Positions 34,716-45,248 of a DNA stretch of 64,000 nt are shown in pieces. A program made the translations under genes and the position numbers. The stretch is from Amia ocellicauda (lineage: Eukaryota; Chordata; Actinopteri; Amiiformes; Amiidae): contig NC_089857.1 of NCBI RefSeq assembly GCF_036373705.1, positions 40,000,784-40,064,783 of the forward strand, read 5' to 3'. Under the pieces are notes generated by a model, which saw only the letters and a list, made by a program, of their open reading frames with translations, was not told where the DNA came from and ran no database searches. Positions within the stretch are counted from its first letter, which is position 1, and each line of letters begins with the position of its first letter.

Positions 34716-37102
34716 TTTTGTTCTATCATGGCCAGAAGACCATTTCCTCTTGTGTGCTTCACTGAAGGTTGACTGACACACACACACACAAACTGTAGTG
34801 GCCTGCCTCCCACACTCCGTGTTAGTTTTTTCTTTGTATGAGATGTCAACTGAAAGATTTGAAATACTCTGCTAAACCGAGGTTTATAATGCACTGTATT
34901 TTCCTCCCCTGTGTTTCTTTTTCTCTCTGTTATATTGTTGTTACAGATTACTTTGTGGTGACATAAATTACAACATACAGCCCTGCCATATACACATTTG
35001 TTTAAGCATGTATGGAAAAGGAATTATACATCTTGCCAGAGTTTCCACTTTGGAAAATTGTCGCATATCAAGACCATTTCCAGTGGACAATCTCTGGGGA
35101 TCTTGAAAGAGCCAGCTAATGGATAACTCAGTCTGGTAGTTCAGCGTTTGGCATTTCTCGGATTTTTCACAGTTTGTAAACTCTCCAAAACAGTCACTTG
35201 AAATACCAGATTCATGTCCACTGAAAAAAAGAAAAATAAAAAAAGTTGCATTAAGGAACCAAAACACAGACAGAAGATTTTGGTCAAATTACAGTAAAGG
35301 GAAAATTAGACTGCTTGTATGCAAAGTTTTTTTTTTATAAGCAGGTAATTACAGCACTTGAAGGGAATTCAACTTAATGAGAGTATAACTGGTATGGTAT
35401 GGAGAGTTTACCCGGGCAGCCTCGCCAAGCAGGGTTGGCCCAGCGCTGCTTTGTGTGTCCACTGTGGGGCCTGTTGTCTGTGCGGAGAGGCGCGGCCCGC
35501 TGGTATCCAGACTTCCGCATCGAAGATAACAAGAAAATGAAAACATTGTGGTGGAGAGGAAGTCCTATGTAAAACAACAGGTTGGGGAAAATCCAAACTA
35601 TATTGGGGGACAAAGGTGCATCAATCCGAGAACATAATAACCTTATTCATTTGTGTCAGAATGTATGACATTACAGCCTTCCTGTTCTGCAGATCTTTGA
35701 AGATGGGGGGGAAGAGTTTTGTCACTGGCTGGTGATGTGGAAAATAATTTAAACTTTCTTAGTGTAAAATATGGGGGGATGAATTTCCAAATAGTGTAGA
35801 ATATGTTTTACTAGGATTCATGTTTGTCTTACTCGTGAGAAATGGCTAACACTCTCAGACAGGCCCGGGCCCAATCCAAACTTCAACCCTGCCTGTACTT
35901 CATTTTCATAAGGTAGAAAGAAGAACCCTCTGTCAAACTCTAAACTGGCATCAAATACTGGAAATGTCTTCTGCGATTGCCTCTTGAAAATTGCTGACCT
36001 TAGAATAACATTCTTGCTCTACACTCTACACTGTGATTTACATGGCGCTGTGTTTTTGCATGAAAAACAACCCCCATGAAGCAAGATTTCTGCTGGGTAT
36101 CATTCAGCAGATACTAGAATATTCTTGTTGATTGTGGCCATGGGTTACAACTATTTTTAGCCCAACTTGTTATAGATGTCAGAAAAGCCTCTCCAGTGAT
36201 ACTGTGGACACATGCTGTGGAGAGCAATGAGAGCACATTTATCTCCTGTCAAACAATGAAGTGTATTGTTTTCAGTAAGTATTTATGGAAAATCGAGGGG
36301 AAACAGTTATGTTTGGGGTCAGAGGAATATAATTTTGTGTTTGTTTCATTTAGATCAGAATTTTAGGGAGGATGTTCAGAATATATTCGAACAATCTCAT
36401 GTATTCCTTTATAAATCAAGCCGAAATGCCGTCAAGTTTTTATTTTTCCACATAAAGCATAAGTCGTGCGGTGGATTAGTGAGGTTTATAAGTAATTACC
36501 TCTTCTTGAGGATTAGGTTTTGGGATAGAGTTCCATGCAGATTAAACTCTTTCAAGGTGTGCATTAGGACTTGTTTGGCACACCTAAAAACAGAAGGCAG
36601 AATTAATTGCTTTCACAGATTTTCAGTATCATGTTCATGTTTTTTTATTTTGTTCTTTCAAGCTGCTTTTGGCTTTGAGAGAAAATCTATTTTCCCAGTT
36701 TCCTCCTCACTTCTAAGATCAGAAGCTGTGAAGAAAATGCTGGATGATTTGAGAGTATTATTTAGGCTCGTTGTGTAGCCAGCCCCGTTACAGTTTATCT
36801 GTTGAGTGGGAATTTCAAAATACATCTTGACACCTTGTGAGAAAGATTGAAACTACAGCAGCAGCAACAAGCCAAGCTTTTTATTTCCACACACAAGTGT
36901 CCATCAACGTGCCTCTGAGGGAAGGCAGCTATCTCTGGAATCTGTACTGAGCCAGGCCCTTCCACAAACCTTCAGCCTTCAGTGCTGTTTTATTTGTGTT
37001 GCTTTATAAATTGCAACAGACCTGTCAAGTGTTTTGTTTTGCTGATCTTAATTCCTTCTAATTAATTCCCAATCTCCCAATACTGTTCCTCTTGTGCTGC
37101 AG
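34716..37102. other. Probable ROR2 intron, no exon recognised
   Basis: Open frames up to 170 codons (for example from 36266, which has no good ATG) show no family resemblance. A CpG-rich patch at 35400-35530 was examined and no domain was recognised. No ROR2 immunoglobulin-domain exon was seen. The region lies upstream of the cysteine-rich-domain exon and is likely intron plus old repeats. Confidence 0.55.
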
Positions 37103-37371
37103 CCCCGTTTACCATGATCGGCACCTCCACCCACCTGTCCGACCAGTGCTCCCAGTTTGCCATCCCCTCCTTCTGCCACTACGTGTTCCCGCTCTGTGAC
37201 GAGGGCTCCCGCAACACCTGGCAACGGGAGCTGTGCCGAGACGAGTGCGAGGTCCTGGAGAACGACCTGTGCCACACGGAGTACACCATCGCCCGCTCCA
37301 ACCCTCTCATCCTCATGCAACTACAGCTGCCTGTGTGCGCCGCCCTGCCCCTGCCCGAGTCCCCTGAGGCG
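37103..37371 (+). pseudogene. ror2: ROR2 Frizzled-like cysteine-rich domain exon (pseudogene part 1)
   Basis: After the acceptor GTGCTGCAG the frame reads [20 protein letters not shown], then [28 protein letters not shown] and [20 protein letters not shown]. This is the Wnt-binding CRD of ROR receptor tyrosine kinases, closest in wording to ROR2. The conserved cysteines of this stretch are present and there is no stop within it. It stops matching after PESPEA, and the remainder of the normal exon (Cys-Met-Arg-Ile stretch) is missing. The gene as a whole is dead because later exons carry stops and deletions. Confidence 0.93.
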
Positions 37372-37491
37372 GTTAGAACTCCTGCATGGAGTTCTTCTGT
37401 GCCCAAAGCTGGAGCCCTTTTTCATATTTCCATCCTTAATACTGTAGCATCCTGTAGCTGAATTGTTTAAAGATCCTCCCACAGATCAGAT

Positions 37492-37737
37492 CACAAGTGT
37501 TACAATGGCAGTGGAGCAGATTACAGGGGCACAGTCAGTATGACCAAGTCAGGGTACCGATGCCAGTACTGGAACACCCAGGTGCCCCACAGCCACCATC
37601 TGACCGGCATGGAGTACCCCAAGCTCGGACGGGACCACAACTACTGCCGTAACCCCGGGGGGCAGATGGAGGGGCCCTAGTGCTTCACACAGGATGAGAG
37701 CAACCGTAGTGGGAAGCGATATTCCCGCCTGCAGTAA
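37492..37737 (+). pseudogene. ror2: ROR2 kringle domain exon with premature stop (part 2)
   Basis: The frame reads [20 protein letters not shown], then [16 protein letters not shown] and [12 protein letters not shown]. The conserved Trp codon of the motif PWCFT is then TAG at 37678-37680. The sequence continues CFTQDES before similarity fades. Kringle cysteines and the YRG and CRNP motifs are clear. The stop would remove the membrane span and kinase. No transmembrane exon was recognised after it. Confidence 0.93.
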
Positions 37738-37980
37738 GTGGACCCTCGGGAATATGATAAGAGAATAATGGGTTGTGAGAAACTTCACGGCCTTGGATGG
37801 TATAACCTCCATGTCTAATTATCTTCTTTGTATTCGTTTAATCTTTGTAAGTTGTGAGTTTCAAGGTAGACGCATACTACCGCCAGATGGAGTTACATTT
37901 TAAAATGTGGTTTTGATTGTTTGTTTGTTTTTTATTCCAAATGCTTGCTGAAAATATTATATTGTATTTATGTTATATAG

Positions 37981-38153
37981 TACCTCTCCAGTAACCACGT
38001 GGTGCACAAAGATCTGGTCACCAGAAACATCCTCATTTGCGACAAACTGAACATCAAGATCCTCAACTTGGGCCTCCGTCGATTACTACAAGCTGATGGG
38101 GACCAACCCCTTCCCCATTCGTTAGATGTTGCCAGAGGCCATTGTGGAAGTAA
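37981..38153 (+). pseudogene. ror2: ROR2 kinase catalytic-loop segment, frameshifted (part 3)
   Basis: The frame reads [20 protein letters not shown], then [12 protein letters not shown]. The catalytic loop Asp (HKDL) and Asn are kept, but the metal-binding Asp of the ROR-type DLG motif is Asn (AAC at 38065-38067). About 8 codons after it are deleted with a frameshift. Another frame continues [14 protein letters not shown], a stop in place of the conserved Trp, then MLPEAIVE. The kinase N-lobe with the ATP-binding site is absent upstream. An insertion begins at about 38153. Confidence 0.93.
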
Positions 38154-39531
38154 CTCAGTCTTCAATCAGGTTGGAACGTTTGTTGCAAAACCTTTATTAC
38201 ACACAGCATGGAGAACAGCAGTGAATCAAGAAGATTCCAAAGTTGCTCTGACTCCATACTAAAAGTCAGATGCTTTTATACACACAGAAGTCAAAGATCT
38301 GTCATTACTATGTTATCCTAAAAGCTAGCTAAGCAGAAGATATATCATCTGCTCCCTTTAGGTGATATCATTCGACGACATAATATTAACTTTAACAGTT
38401 ACGCAGATGACACACAATTATATCTGTCAGTAAATCCTAACAATACCATAGACCTAGTAAAACCAATCTGCTGTCTGTCTGAGATTAAATCATGGATGCC
38501 AAAAAAAAATCTTATGCTTAATTCTGACAAAACAGAAGTCCTCATTTTAGGGGACAAAAATCGAACTGTTCATCATGCACTGACAAAACTGAGTAATGAT
38601 AACTTTAATTTCTCCCCTAAGGAGATGGCACGAAACCTGGGTGTCATCTGTGATCATAATCTATCCTTTGAATCACACATTCAGAATGTGTAGAGATCTT
38701 CCTTCCTCCAACTTAAGGGACTGGCACCTCCCTACTTAAAAGATCTCCTTATTGAATACACTCCAGGTCGGCCATTGAGATCCCAGGAAGCCGGTTACAT
38801 AGTGCTCCCTAAAATACACAAGAAAACCACAGGTGGTAGAGCATTCAGTTATAGGGCCCTGAAACTGTGGAACGATCTTCCAGCCAATATAAGACATGCC
38901 CCCTCTGTCTTAGCCTTTAAATCACGGCTGAAGACTCATCTGTTTAGTTTCTGTTTTTCTAGCCCATAGTGCCGCCGGTGTGCCATGGACATGCAATGCA
39001 TAACTGTCTTTGGAAATGTCTTGCACTGCATGACCAGTATCTGAGCACGACTGCCTTCTTGTCTTCCAGCAACAGCCCCCTCTGAGGGTCCGATGAGGCA
39101 CCTCGTCCCCCACCATGGAAGTCTAACTGGGCACAACCCACCTCCAGGGCACCCCACCATGGAGGGCCAACGAGCCATCGCCACCCAAAGGCTGTTGAGG
39201 GTCCCCATCCCCGATGACCGGCGAGAGGCCTCCTCCAGAGGGAAGACCACAGCCAGCAGCACCGATAAAGAACTTTCTGATCTCCTTGCTGCTGTAATAA
39301 CTATACTGCCTGGAGGGGACGCAACCATTAGGCCTAGGCCCTAAGCCGTGGACCCCCAGAGATTCATTTTCTCCTACATGCCATCCATAGGAGTTTTTTG
39401 TTTTTCTCTCCTCCGTGCGTAAATGGTTTATTTACTTAAATGTATTATTTTATTTTGCTGTACATTTGTTGTATGTTTACCAGTCTGTAGCGCTCTGTGG
39501 CTACCCTGCGAAGGGTGCTATACAAATAAAA

Positions 39532-39565
<34 letters not shown>

Positions 39566-39776
39566 CATTATAAGACAGAGTTCATAGGTCAATACAAGGA
39601 TTAGGGAGCAGACACTTAAATCATATTGTTTGGCATTGTCTCCAAGATGCTCATTGTAAATAACAAACAGAGGTCAAACTACCTTCTGGCCTGACCGTTG
39701 GCTTGACTATATCTTTCTATACATGAAGTAAAACATTTGTGAGAAAATAATTTCTAGCTTTACTTCCACACTATCA
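38154..39776. mobile_element. Composite repeat insertion in the ROR2 kinase exon
   Basis: ROR2 sequence breaks after the codons for PEAIVE and resumes with YGKF at about 39777, so about 1.6 kb was inserted inside one exon. The core (38353-39565) is an L2-type LINE end. The outer parts (38160-38350 and 39566-39775) are not identified and may belong to an older element that received the LINE. Confidence 0.8.
38353..39565 (+). mobile_element. L2/CR1-group LINE 3' end
   Basis: It begins at the polymerase active site (NSYADDTQLYLSVNPNN) and continues with LMLNSDKTEVLILG and NLGVICDHNLSFESHI. The C-terminal block follows: LRSQEAGYIVLPK and GGRAFSYRALKLWNDLPANI, then SVLAFKSRLKTHLFSF. About 600 bp of GC-rich 3' sequence ends GGGTGCTATACAAATAAAAA followed by an (ATTG)n tail. 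It is 5' truncated, with a stop at about 38690. Confidence 0.85.
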
Positions 39777-39928
39777 TGTATGGCAAATTCTAGGTGGACT
39801 CTGACATCTGGTCCTATGGGGTGGTGCTGTGGGAGATCTTCAGCTGCGCACTGTAGCTCTTCTGTGGTTACTCCAACCAGGATGTCATCGAGATGGTGAG
39901 AAACCACCAGGTGCTGCCAATGATCTAC
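39777..39928 (+). pseudogene. ror2: ROR2 kinase C-lobe segment with two stops (part 4)
   Basis: The frame reads YGKF, a stop (TAG), then VDSDIWSYGVVLWEIFSCAL, another stop, then [20 protein letters not shown]. The conserved DxWSYGVVLWE helix of kinase subdomain IX is clear. It is interrupted at MIY by a SINE. Confidence 0.93.
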
Positions 39929-40010
39929 TTTGTTTGCACTTTGTATGCACTTATGTTGTAAGTCGCCCTGGATAAGGGCGTCTGCTAAGAAATAAAAATA
40001 ATAATAATAA
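39929..40010 (+). mobile_element. SINE 3' end with target duplication in ROR2
   Basis: An 82-bp piece ends GTCGCCCTGGATAAGGGCGT, then CTGC and an (ATA)n tail, which is a common fish SINE 3' end. It is flanked by TGATCTAC (39921-39928) and TAATCTAC (40011-40018), an 8-bp target duplication with one difference. It separates two adjacent kinase codons. Confidence 0.85.
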
Positions 40011-40137
40011 TAATCTACACCCTCATGCTGGAGTGCTAGAACACGTTCAGGAGGCCAGGTTCATAGACATCCACACCCGACTACAGACCTGGGAGAGCCT
40101 GTCCAATTACAACAGCTCGGCCCAGACCTCACAAGTA
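40011..40137 (+). pseudogene. ror2: ROR2 kinase end and start of Ser/Thr-rich tail (part 5)
   Basis: The reading is YTLMLEC, then a stop where the invariant Trp of subdomain XI is expected, then NTFRRPG. After a shift it reads FIDIHTRLQTWESLSNYNSS and AQTS. It is cut at about 40137 by a 1-kb inverted-repeat element. This is the fourth place where a TGG codon has become TAG. Confidence 0.92.
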
Positions 40138-41182
40138 TGTATTGCTGCAGACCCGGAGACATTGGAATGTGGGAGGAGTAACTGTCAATCATTTTGTATG
40201 CAGCCCATCACTTTACCAGAAATACTTGTCAATCACTTTTTAAGCGGAAAATCATCTGCAGAAAATATTTGTCAGTCATTTTTGATGCGAGAAGATAGTT
40301 GTCAGTCATCTTGTATGCGGCCAATCATCTTTCTCATTTATAAAATAAGAAAAGAGAAGAGGAGGGAGGAAACAAATATGTCCTGGGCTCCATTCCTCCT
40401 CACTTCTGACATCAGAAATAAACCCTGTGCAAACAGAGCTTAACTCACAGTAAGGGTAATTAATGGTAATGGTAATGAGTTTGAATTGTATATTGTATGA
40501 CAGATAGCTAGTTATATAGGTTATAAACCAAAAAGTGTTTCTTAAAGCAATTGCCATGCATGGTGTGTTGCTCAGTTAATAGAAACAATAACTAATGTAA
40601 ACATAGAAAATGGTTTTGCAAACTATAAACCCAGATGGCCAATGTTAACACAGAAATAAGAGGACTGATTTCACATTAATGAAGAACTTCATACTTTTAT
40701 TAACTGAAGATTAAAACATTACAGTTCACATAATACTGTATGTGTAAAGTGAATCCGTCATATGAGCTAAACGTAATGCATTCACGTATATTAACCAGAA
40801 GGTTTAATTTGGAATAGAAAATTTGCCTATAACCCAGCTAACACACAAAGTTGCCAACGTAAATGTACTAAAGTTAACTTCACTTACCAAAGCTAATGCT
40901 TTTTAAAAATAATAATAATAATACGAAATGAATTTTAAAACAGCGAGTATCATGTAATGTGCATCTTTATCGTAATTGTCATATCGTATATCATATTACA
41001 TTATATTACATTACATTACAAATATTGTCAAGTCAAAAAAAAATGACTGACAAGTATCTTCTGCAGGTCATTGGCCTCATAAAAAGTGATTGACAAGCAT
41101 TTTCAGCATAGACATTGGCTGCATACAAAATGATTGACAGTTACTCCTCCCACATTGCAATGTCTCCGGGTCTGCAGCAATA
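40138..41182. mobile_element. Unclassified 1.05-kb element with long terminal inverted repeats
   Basis: The outer 66 bp of each end are inverted copies with about one mismatch (TATTGCTGCAGACCCGGAGA at 40138 and its complement ending at 41182). Weaker complementarity continues for a further 100 bp. An 8-base motif GTC(A/G)(A/G)TCA recurs at about 40183, 40228, 40271 and 40301, and in opposite orientation near 41044, 41088 and 41131. The centre is AT-rich with no transposase. No clean target duplication was found, and the surrounding ROR2 sequence lost about 60 codons. Confidence 0.82.
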
Positions 41183-41537
41183 CCTTAACTCGCCCATGCC
41201 GGCCTATGGAGCCTATTTACAGAACTTCTACCCCATGCAGATCCCTATGCAGATGCCCCCACAGCAGATGCATCCTCAGATGGTGCCCAAGGCCGGATCC
41301 CACCACAGCGGCAGTGGCTCCACCAGCACGGGCTATGTCACGACAGCCCCCTCCAACGCCTCAATGACTGAACGGGCTGCTCTGCTCTCAGATGACGGAA
41401 AGGCTGTCGACGAAGATGTGGCCGATGGAGCGTCCCAGACTGGCCTGCACAACGAGGACGTGTCTGTGCCAGAAACAGAGCTGCTTGGGGACAATGACCC
41501 TCACACAGAGGACCCTGAGATCCAATCAGAAGCATAA
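41183..41537 (+). pseudogene. ror2: ROR2 C-terminal proline and Ser/Thr-rich tail (part 6)
   Basis: From about 41183 the frame reads [20 protein letters not shown], then PMQMPPQQM, then [20 protein letters not shown], then RAALL and [10 protein letters not shown], ending at TAA 41535-41537. This is the characteristic ROR2 C-terminus, and it is surprisingly intact. A probable AATAAA lies at 42113-42118. The upstream ATG in the same frame lies in the inserted element and is not a native start. Confidence 0.93.
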
Positions 41538-43640
41538 ACCCAAGCAAGAGCTGAGACAAGCTTTGATCTAACAGAAACTAAAACTCAAGTGAAAAACTGA
41601 AGTGAAGGGAATGATTTGTATTCATTAAAAAAAAAAAAAACACTGAGTGTTATTTAAACCGAGTCTCATGCGGATCTTTAGAAATTCATAAGCCTGATGT
41701 TATAAAAGATGACATTTCTGTTTGTAGCAAAATTCTGTTTTTTAAAGAAGCATAATGAGTTCAAAGGTAATGGCGAAAGGTGAATTATCTTTCAAATTTA
41801 AGGGTCAATATTCATACATAACGCAACTTTTACTATTGTGTTGCTTCTTTTTCATTTTAAACTCTGTACAGATGTGTAATTTATGTTAATAATGTTTAAA
41901 TAGCTTTCTTTCTGAAGTATTCGGAGTTTGTTTTAAACCAATTTAATGTAATTTAAGTGTTTCCTCTGTCCTGCTGGGATGGAGTCTGTTATTCAATGGT
42001 ATTACTTTTGCTTTACTTTTAACAAGCTGGTCCAACACACAAGTGATAATGTTTTTGTAATCATCACACAGTTTAGCTATATATTTTGTACATTCAGCCA
42101 CGTGGAGTATCCAATAAAGTGATACATTACTTAGTCTTCTAACGAGTGAGTATCTTTTGGCAAGGTAATCAATTTCTTGACCTCATTGCCTTTTATATTG
42201 TGATATTTTTGAAACAAATAAAATTCTTCATATGATTGAACTGAACTGTTTTGGAGAACGACCACTTACTATGAGTAAAAACATCATATGGGAGACAACC
42301 TAACAAAAGACTGAGTACATTCAAAACTCGTCAGATGGACAAAGTCATTTGCATTATATGACTGATTTAATGCTTTTAAAATATAATTACATTAGAAAGG
42401 TTGGGATTAACATGTTTGTTGTGATCAGGGTTGTTTTGTATTGTTTGTTTTACAGTACAAGCTAATGCCTTTTAAGAACATATGCTGTGTATATGAGTTA
42501 TATTCCTGTTAAATCAGTCTGGGCTTCCAAGATGCAGGTAAACCACAAATTGAGAATATAGTGCAAGAGAAGACTGTCTCTTCTGACCTGCATTCTGAAA
42601 ATGTCACAGGGTTTAACTAGTACAGTGTACATTATTTTTTAAAAGAAGATTAATAAGAGGGAATATGTTTTTTTTTTTTTTACATAACTCTGTTAGGTGC
42701 AACCATATCCCTATAATCCACCGTTTAAATGATCCAATCGCATGACTGAGTCTGAGGACATTACAACACAATTGAATTATAGTATGGAAATGTCTCCTCT
42801 GGTTCCAGACACTTCCTTGAAGACTTTGGATCAGCATTTCCCAACCTGTTCAAGCTTAAGTCACACTTACTTAACATAAAATGATCTGTGGCTCACCAAT
42901 CGCTCCTGCCTGCCCATGGCATTATACATTTTAAATCACAATTTGTGTTCAGTGAGAAACATGAGCTTGTTCTGACGTACAGAGATTTGTAAATCTGGTA
43001 GGAATTATGTATTTATTTATGCATTTAAAAAAGTTCTCTCATAATTGAGTGGCACACCTGATAGGAGGAAATTTGACACCGTAATACAATGGGGCATATT
43101 ATAACACCTATTTTATCAACACTACAATGCAGCATCACAGACGATAAACATAACCTTAAATATTATTTAATAGTTAAGGCTAATTAATTGCTAGGTCTGT
43201 TTCAAATCAAGATTTGGATGTTTGAGTGAAACAATCTACCAGAAATAAAAACAAAATCTGAAATTCGATTTGGGAATGATATTGGCGCAAAATGTAAAAC
43301 AGCACATACTTTTTTTCGAGTGTGTTTTTCACACATTTAACTTAAATCGTGTGTTTTTTCGACATATATAAATATTTCGTTCTTTTAAATAAATAAATGC
43401 TAAATCTCCGTTTTTGAAAAATAAATATTTATTGTTTATCTAATGGGACTATTTATGTCGTGCAGACACCTGTTTTGAGTAATTTAGCTACATCTTGCAT
43501 TTCAATGAAGTAACGTCTCAGAAGTATAGGGTTACATTTTGTTCGGGTTAGGGTTCGGGTCTATAAGCCATATTGGTTTGTGTACAAATACTATTACTCC
43601 TGTAGGTTAAACAAAAATAGTAATACGATAATGCAATCAG
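41538..43640. other. ROR2 3'UTR remnant and intergenic sequence
   Basis: AT-rich, with polyadenylation signals AATAAA at 42113 and near 42217, and no gene. A single TTAGGG within GGGTTAGGGTTCGGG near 43550 is not a telomere array. Confidence 0.6.
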
Positions 43641-43648
43641 TACATTGT

Positions 43649-43665
43649 CCGCCAGGGGGCACTGC
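43649..43665 (+). promoter_or_regulatory. CTCF-like motif between ROR2 and the NFIL3-like gene
   Basis: CCGCCAGGGGGCACTGC fits the extended vertebrate CTCF motif. A second CTCF-like core in the same orientation lies 234 bp further on. Their position between the dead receptor gene and the bZIP genes would suit a domain boundary. Motif evidence only. Confidence 0.45.
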
Positions 43666-43882
43666 TGAATGTATCTGTGCAGCTAGAGATCTTTTGAAAT
43701 GAACTTTGCAATAATCACAATGCAGAAACTGACACCTGAAGGGTCTGGTCTACCACGGGTCAGAATTTTCAGAAATTCAAGAGTTTACATTATTATATTT
43801 TACCAGATATCATTAACCAACACTTTTTTGTTGTTACGTTATTAACTTTTATTGCACAAACAAAAATGCACACGCCATTCCT

Positions 43883-43895
43883 CCAGCAGGGGGCG
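43883..43895 (+). promoter_or_regulatory. Second CTCF-like motif
   Basis: CCAGCAGGGGGCG matches the CTCF core and has the same orientation as the motif at 43649. Confidence 0.45.
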
Positions 43896-44998
43896 ATAAA
43901 GCACTATATACCAGTAGATATGCTATACTAGAAGAAGCAGCAACGAGAGTATCGGGCCTGTCCCCTGGCCTAGGACACTCTGACTTACCTCTGATTGTGT
44001 GATGCAGTGCAGTCAGTGCGGTGCTGCTGATAGCAGTGCAGGGGTTGCAAAGGGAGAGAGAGGTGTGCAGTCCAGTGCGAACGGTCTGGCTGACCAGTGA
44101 TGCTGTCTTGTCTGGTATTGTTTTGAAGTGACACACAACAAACAAATCGTTAAACCAAGGGGATACTAGCAACCGAGCCTTGAGAAATGACAGTGTCTTG
44201 ATTTGCACTCTCAGGGTTTAACAATGGACCCCAACTTGAACTTTCCTGCTTTGTATGTCCTTGCAGCTTGCTGTAGTTCCCTTACTACCTGAGTAAAGTT
44301 ACACAAGTGAGACTCAAAGGTGCGATGGATAAAGTATGGATGTGATCTCTGAAACTCTAGATGACAGCTGTGAAGTATCTTATGTAATGGCGTGGCTCCC
44401 ATGTTCTTAGAAAGTGGGGCTGAGGATGGAGGTATACTGATAGCATTAGATGTATAAACTGGGATAAAGCGCTAAGCTGGTGAGATTGTCAGGGGAAATG
44501 TGCGTAATTCAAGCCTGATCGCTGATTAAAGAGCTTACTAGTAATTACTTCAGATAATACCTGACCTTATTTGCCATACTACACTATACAACACAGTTTA
44601 TAGTATTATTATAACAAAAACTATAGGTGACCACTACTTTCTGTGCTAGACAGCCTAATCATTGAATTAGTGACACATTACACAAAATGGTTTACAAACA
44701 CGAGTGTCTTATCACCAGTTACGAAGTTTTATCACAACAACACCAGAAACAAATAAGCTGAAATATCCAATACATGATAGAAGATCCGCTGATTCTGTGG
44801 TTATGGATTTGATGTATGCGTTTATTGTATGTGGTTAAAATGTTGTTTTTCCTTTGACAATGAATGCGTGCATTTGGAAGAATAAGAAGACAATACATTG
44901 ATACATTGTAGGCGGTGGCAGCTTTCATTTTTAATTTAGTTTTTTGGGAAAGTGTCCCAAAGGCATCCGAAAGTTCATATAACACATTTTTGTTTCAG
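43896..44998. other. Upstream region of the NFIL3-like gene
   Basis: No coding frame is supported. A perfect PAR-bZIP/NFIL3 D-box lies at 44380. A good splice acceptor (ACATTTTTGTTTCAG) ends at 44998, so an upstream non-coding exon of the NFIL3-like gene may lie in this interval. Confidence 0.5.
44380..44387. promoter_or_regulatory. Perfect D-box TTATGTAA
   Basis: The palindromic consensus bound by NFIL3 and by the PAR bZIP factors DBP, TEF and HLF. It is 862 bp before the NFIL3-like start codon. It could give self- or cross-regulation by the cluster, but a single 8-mer can occur by chance. Confidence 0.35.
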
Positions 44999-45248
44999 GG
45001 GCGTTTTCAGTGTGTAACTGGTGGGAAATGATGGTGGGAGAATGGAGACAGTGGACTGGTCAAAATGCCCTGCTGCATAAAACGCTGGAGCGACAACCAA
45101 TCAGATGCAGGCATTCAGTTTGGGGTGGGTGTGTACCTGGTACTCCTAGGTGTGGGCGTGGCTACAGCCCTAAAAGGTCCCAGCCGGTCCGTATCGCAGA
45201 CACAGCGCCGCGCACTTGATCCTGGCGCTGCACCTCGGCGCACCAGAT

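Noticed and set aside
35400-35540. CpG-rich patch with AAGCAGGGTTGGCCC, considered as a 5S rRNA-derived SINE or a ROR2 exon
   Set aside because: Only a short stretch resembles 5S rRNA, the promoter boxes are not recognisable, and no ROR2 domain sequence appears.
36266-36778. 170-codon open frame upstream of the ROR2 cysteine-rich exon
   Set aside because: No suitable ATG at its start, low-complexity Phe/Ser-rich composition, and no resemblance to ROR2 or any family known to me.
41115-41182. In-frame ATG upstream of the ROR2 C-terminal tail, as a possible new gene start
   Set aside because: The ATG lies in the terminal repeat of the inserted element, and there is no promoter or splice evidence for a separate product.
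43540-43560. TTAGGG within GGGTTAGGGTTCGGG, suggestive of an interstitial telomere
   Set aside because: Only one perfect unit is present, so there is no array.
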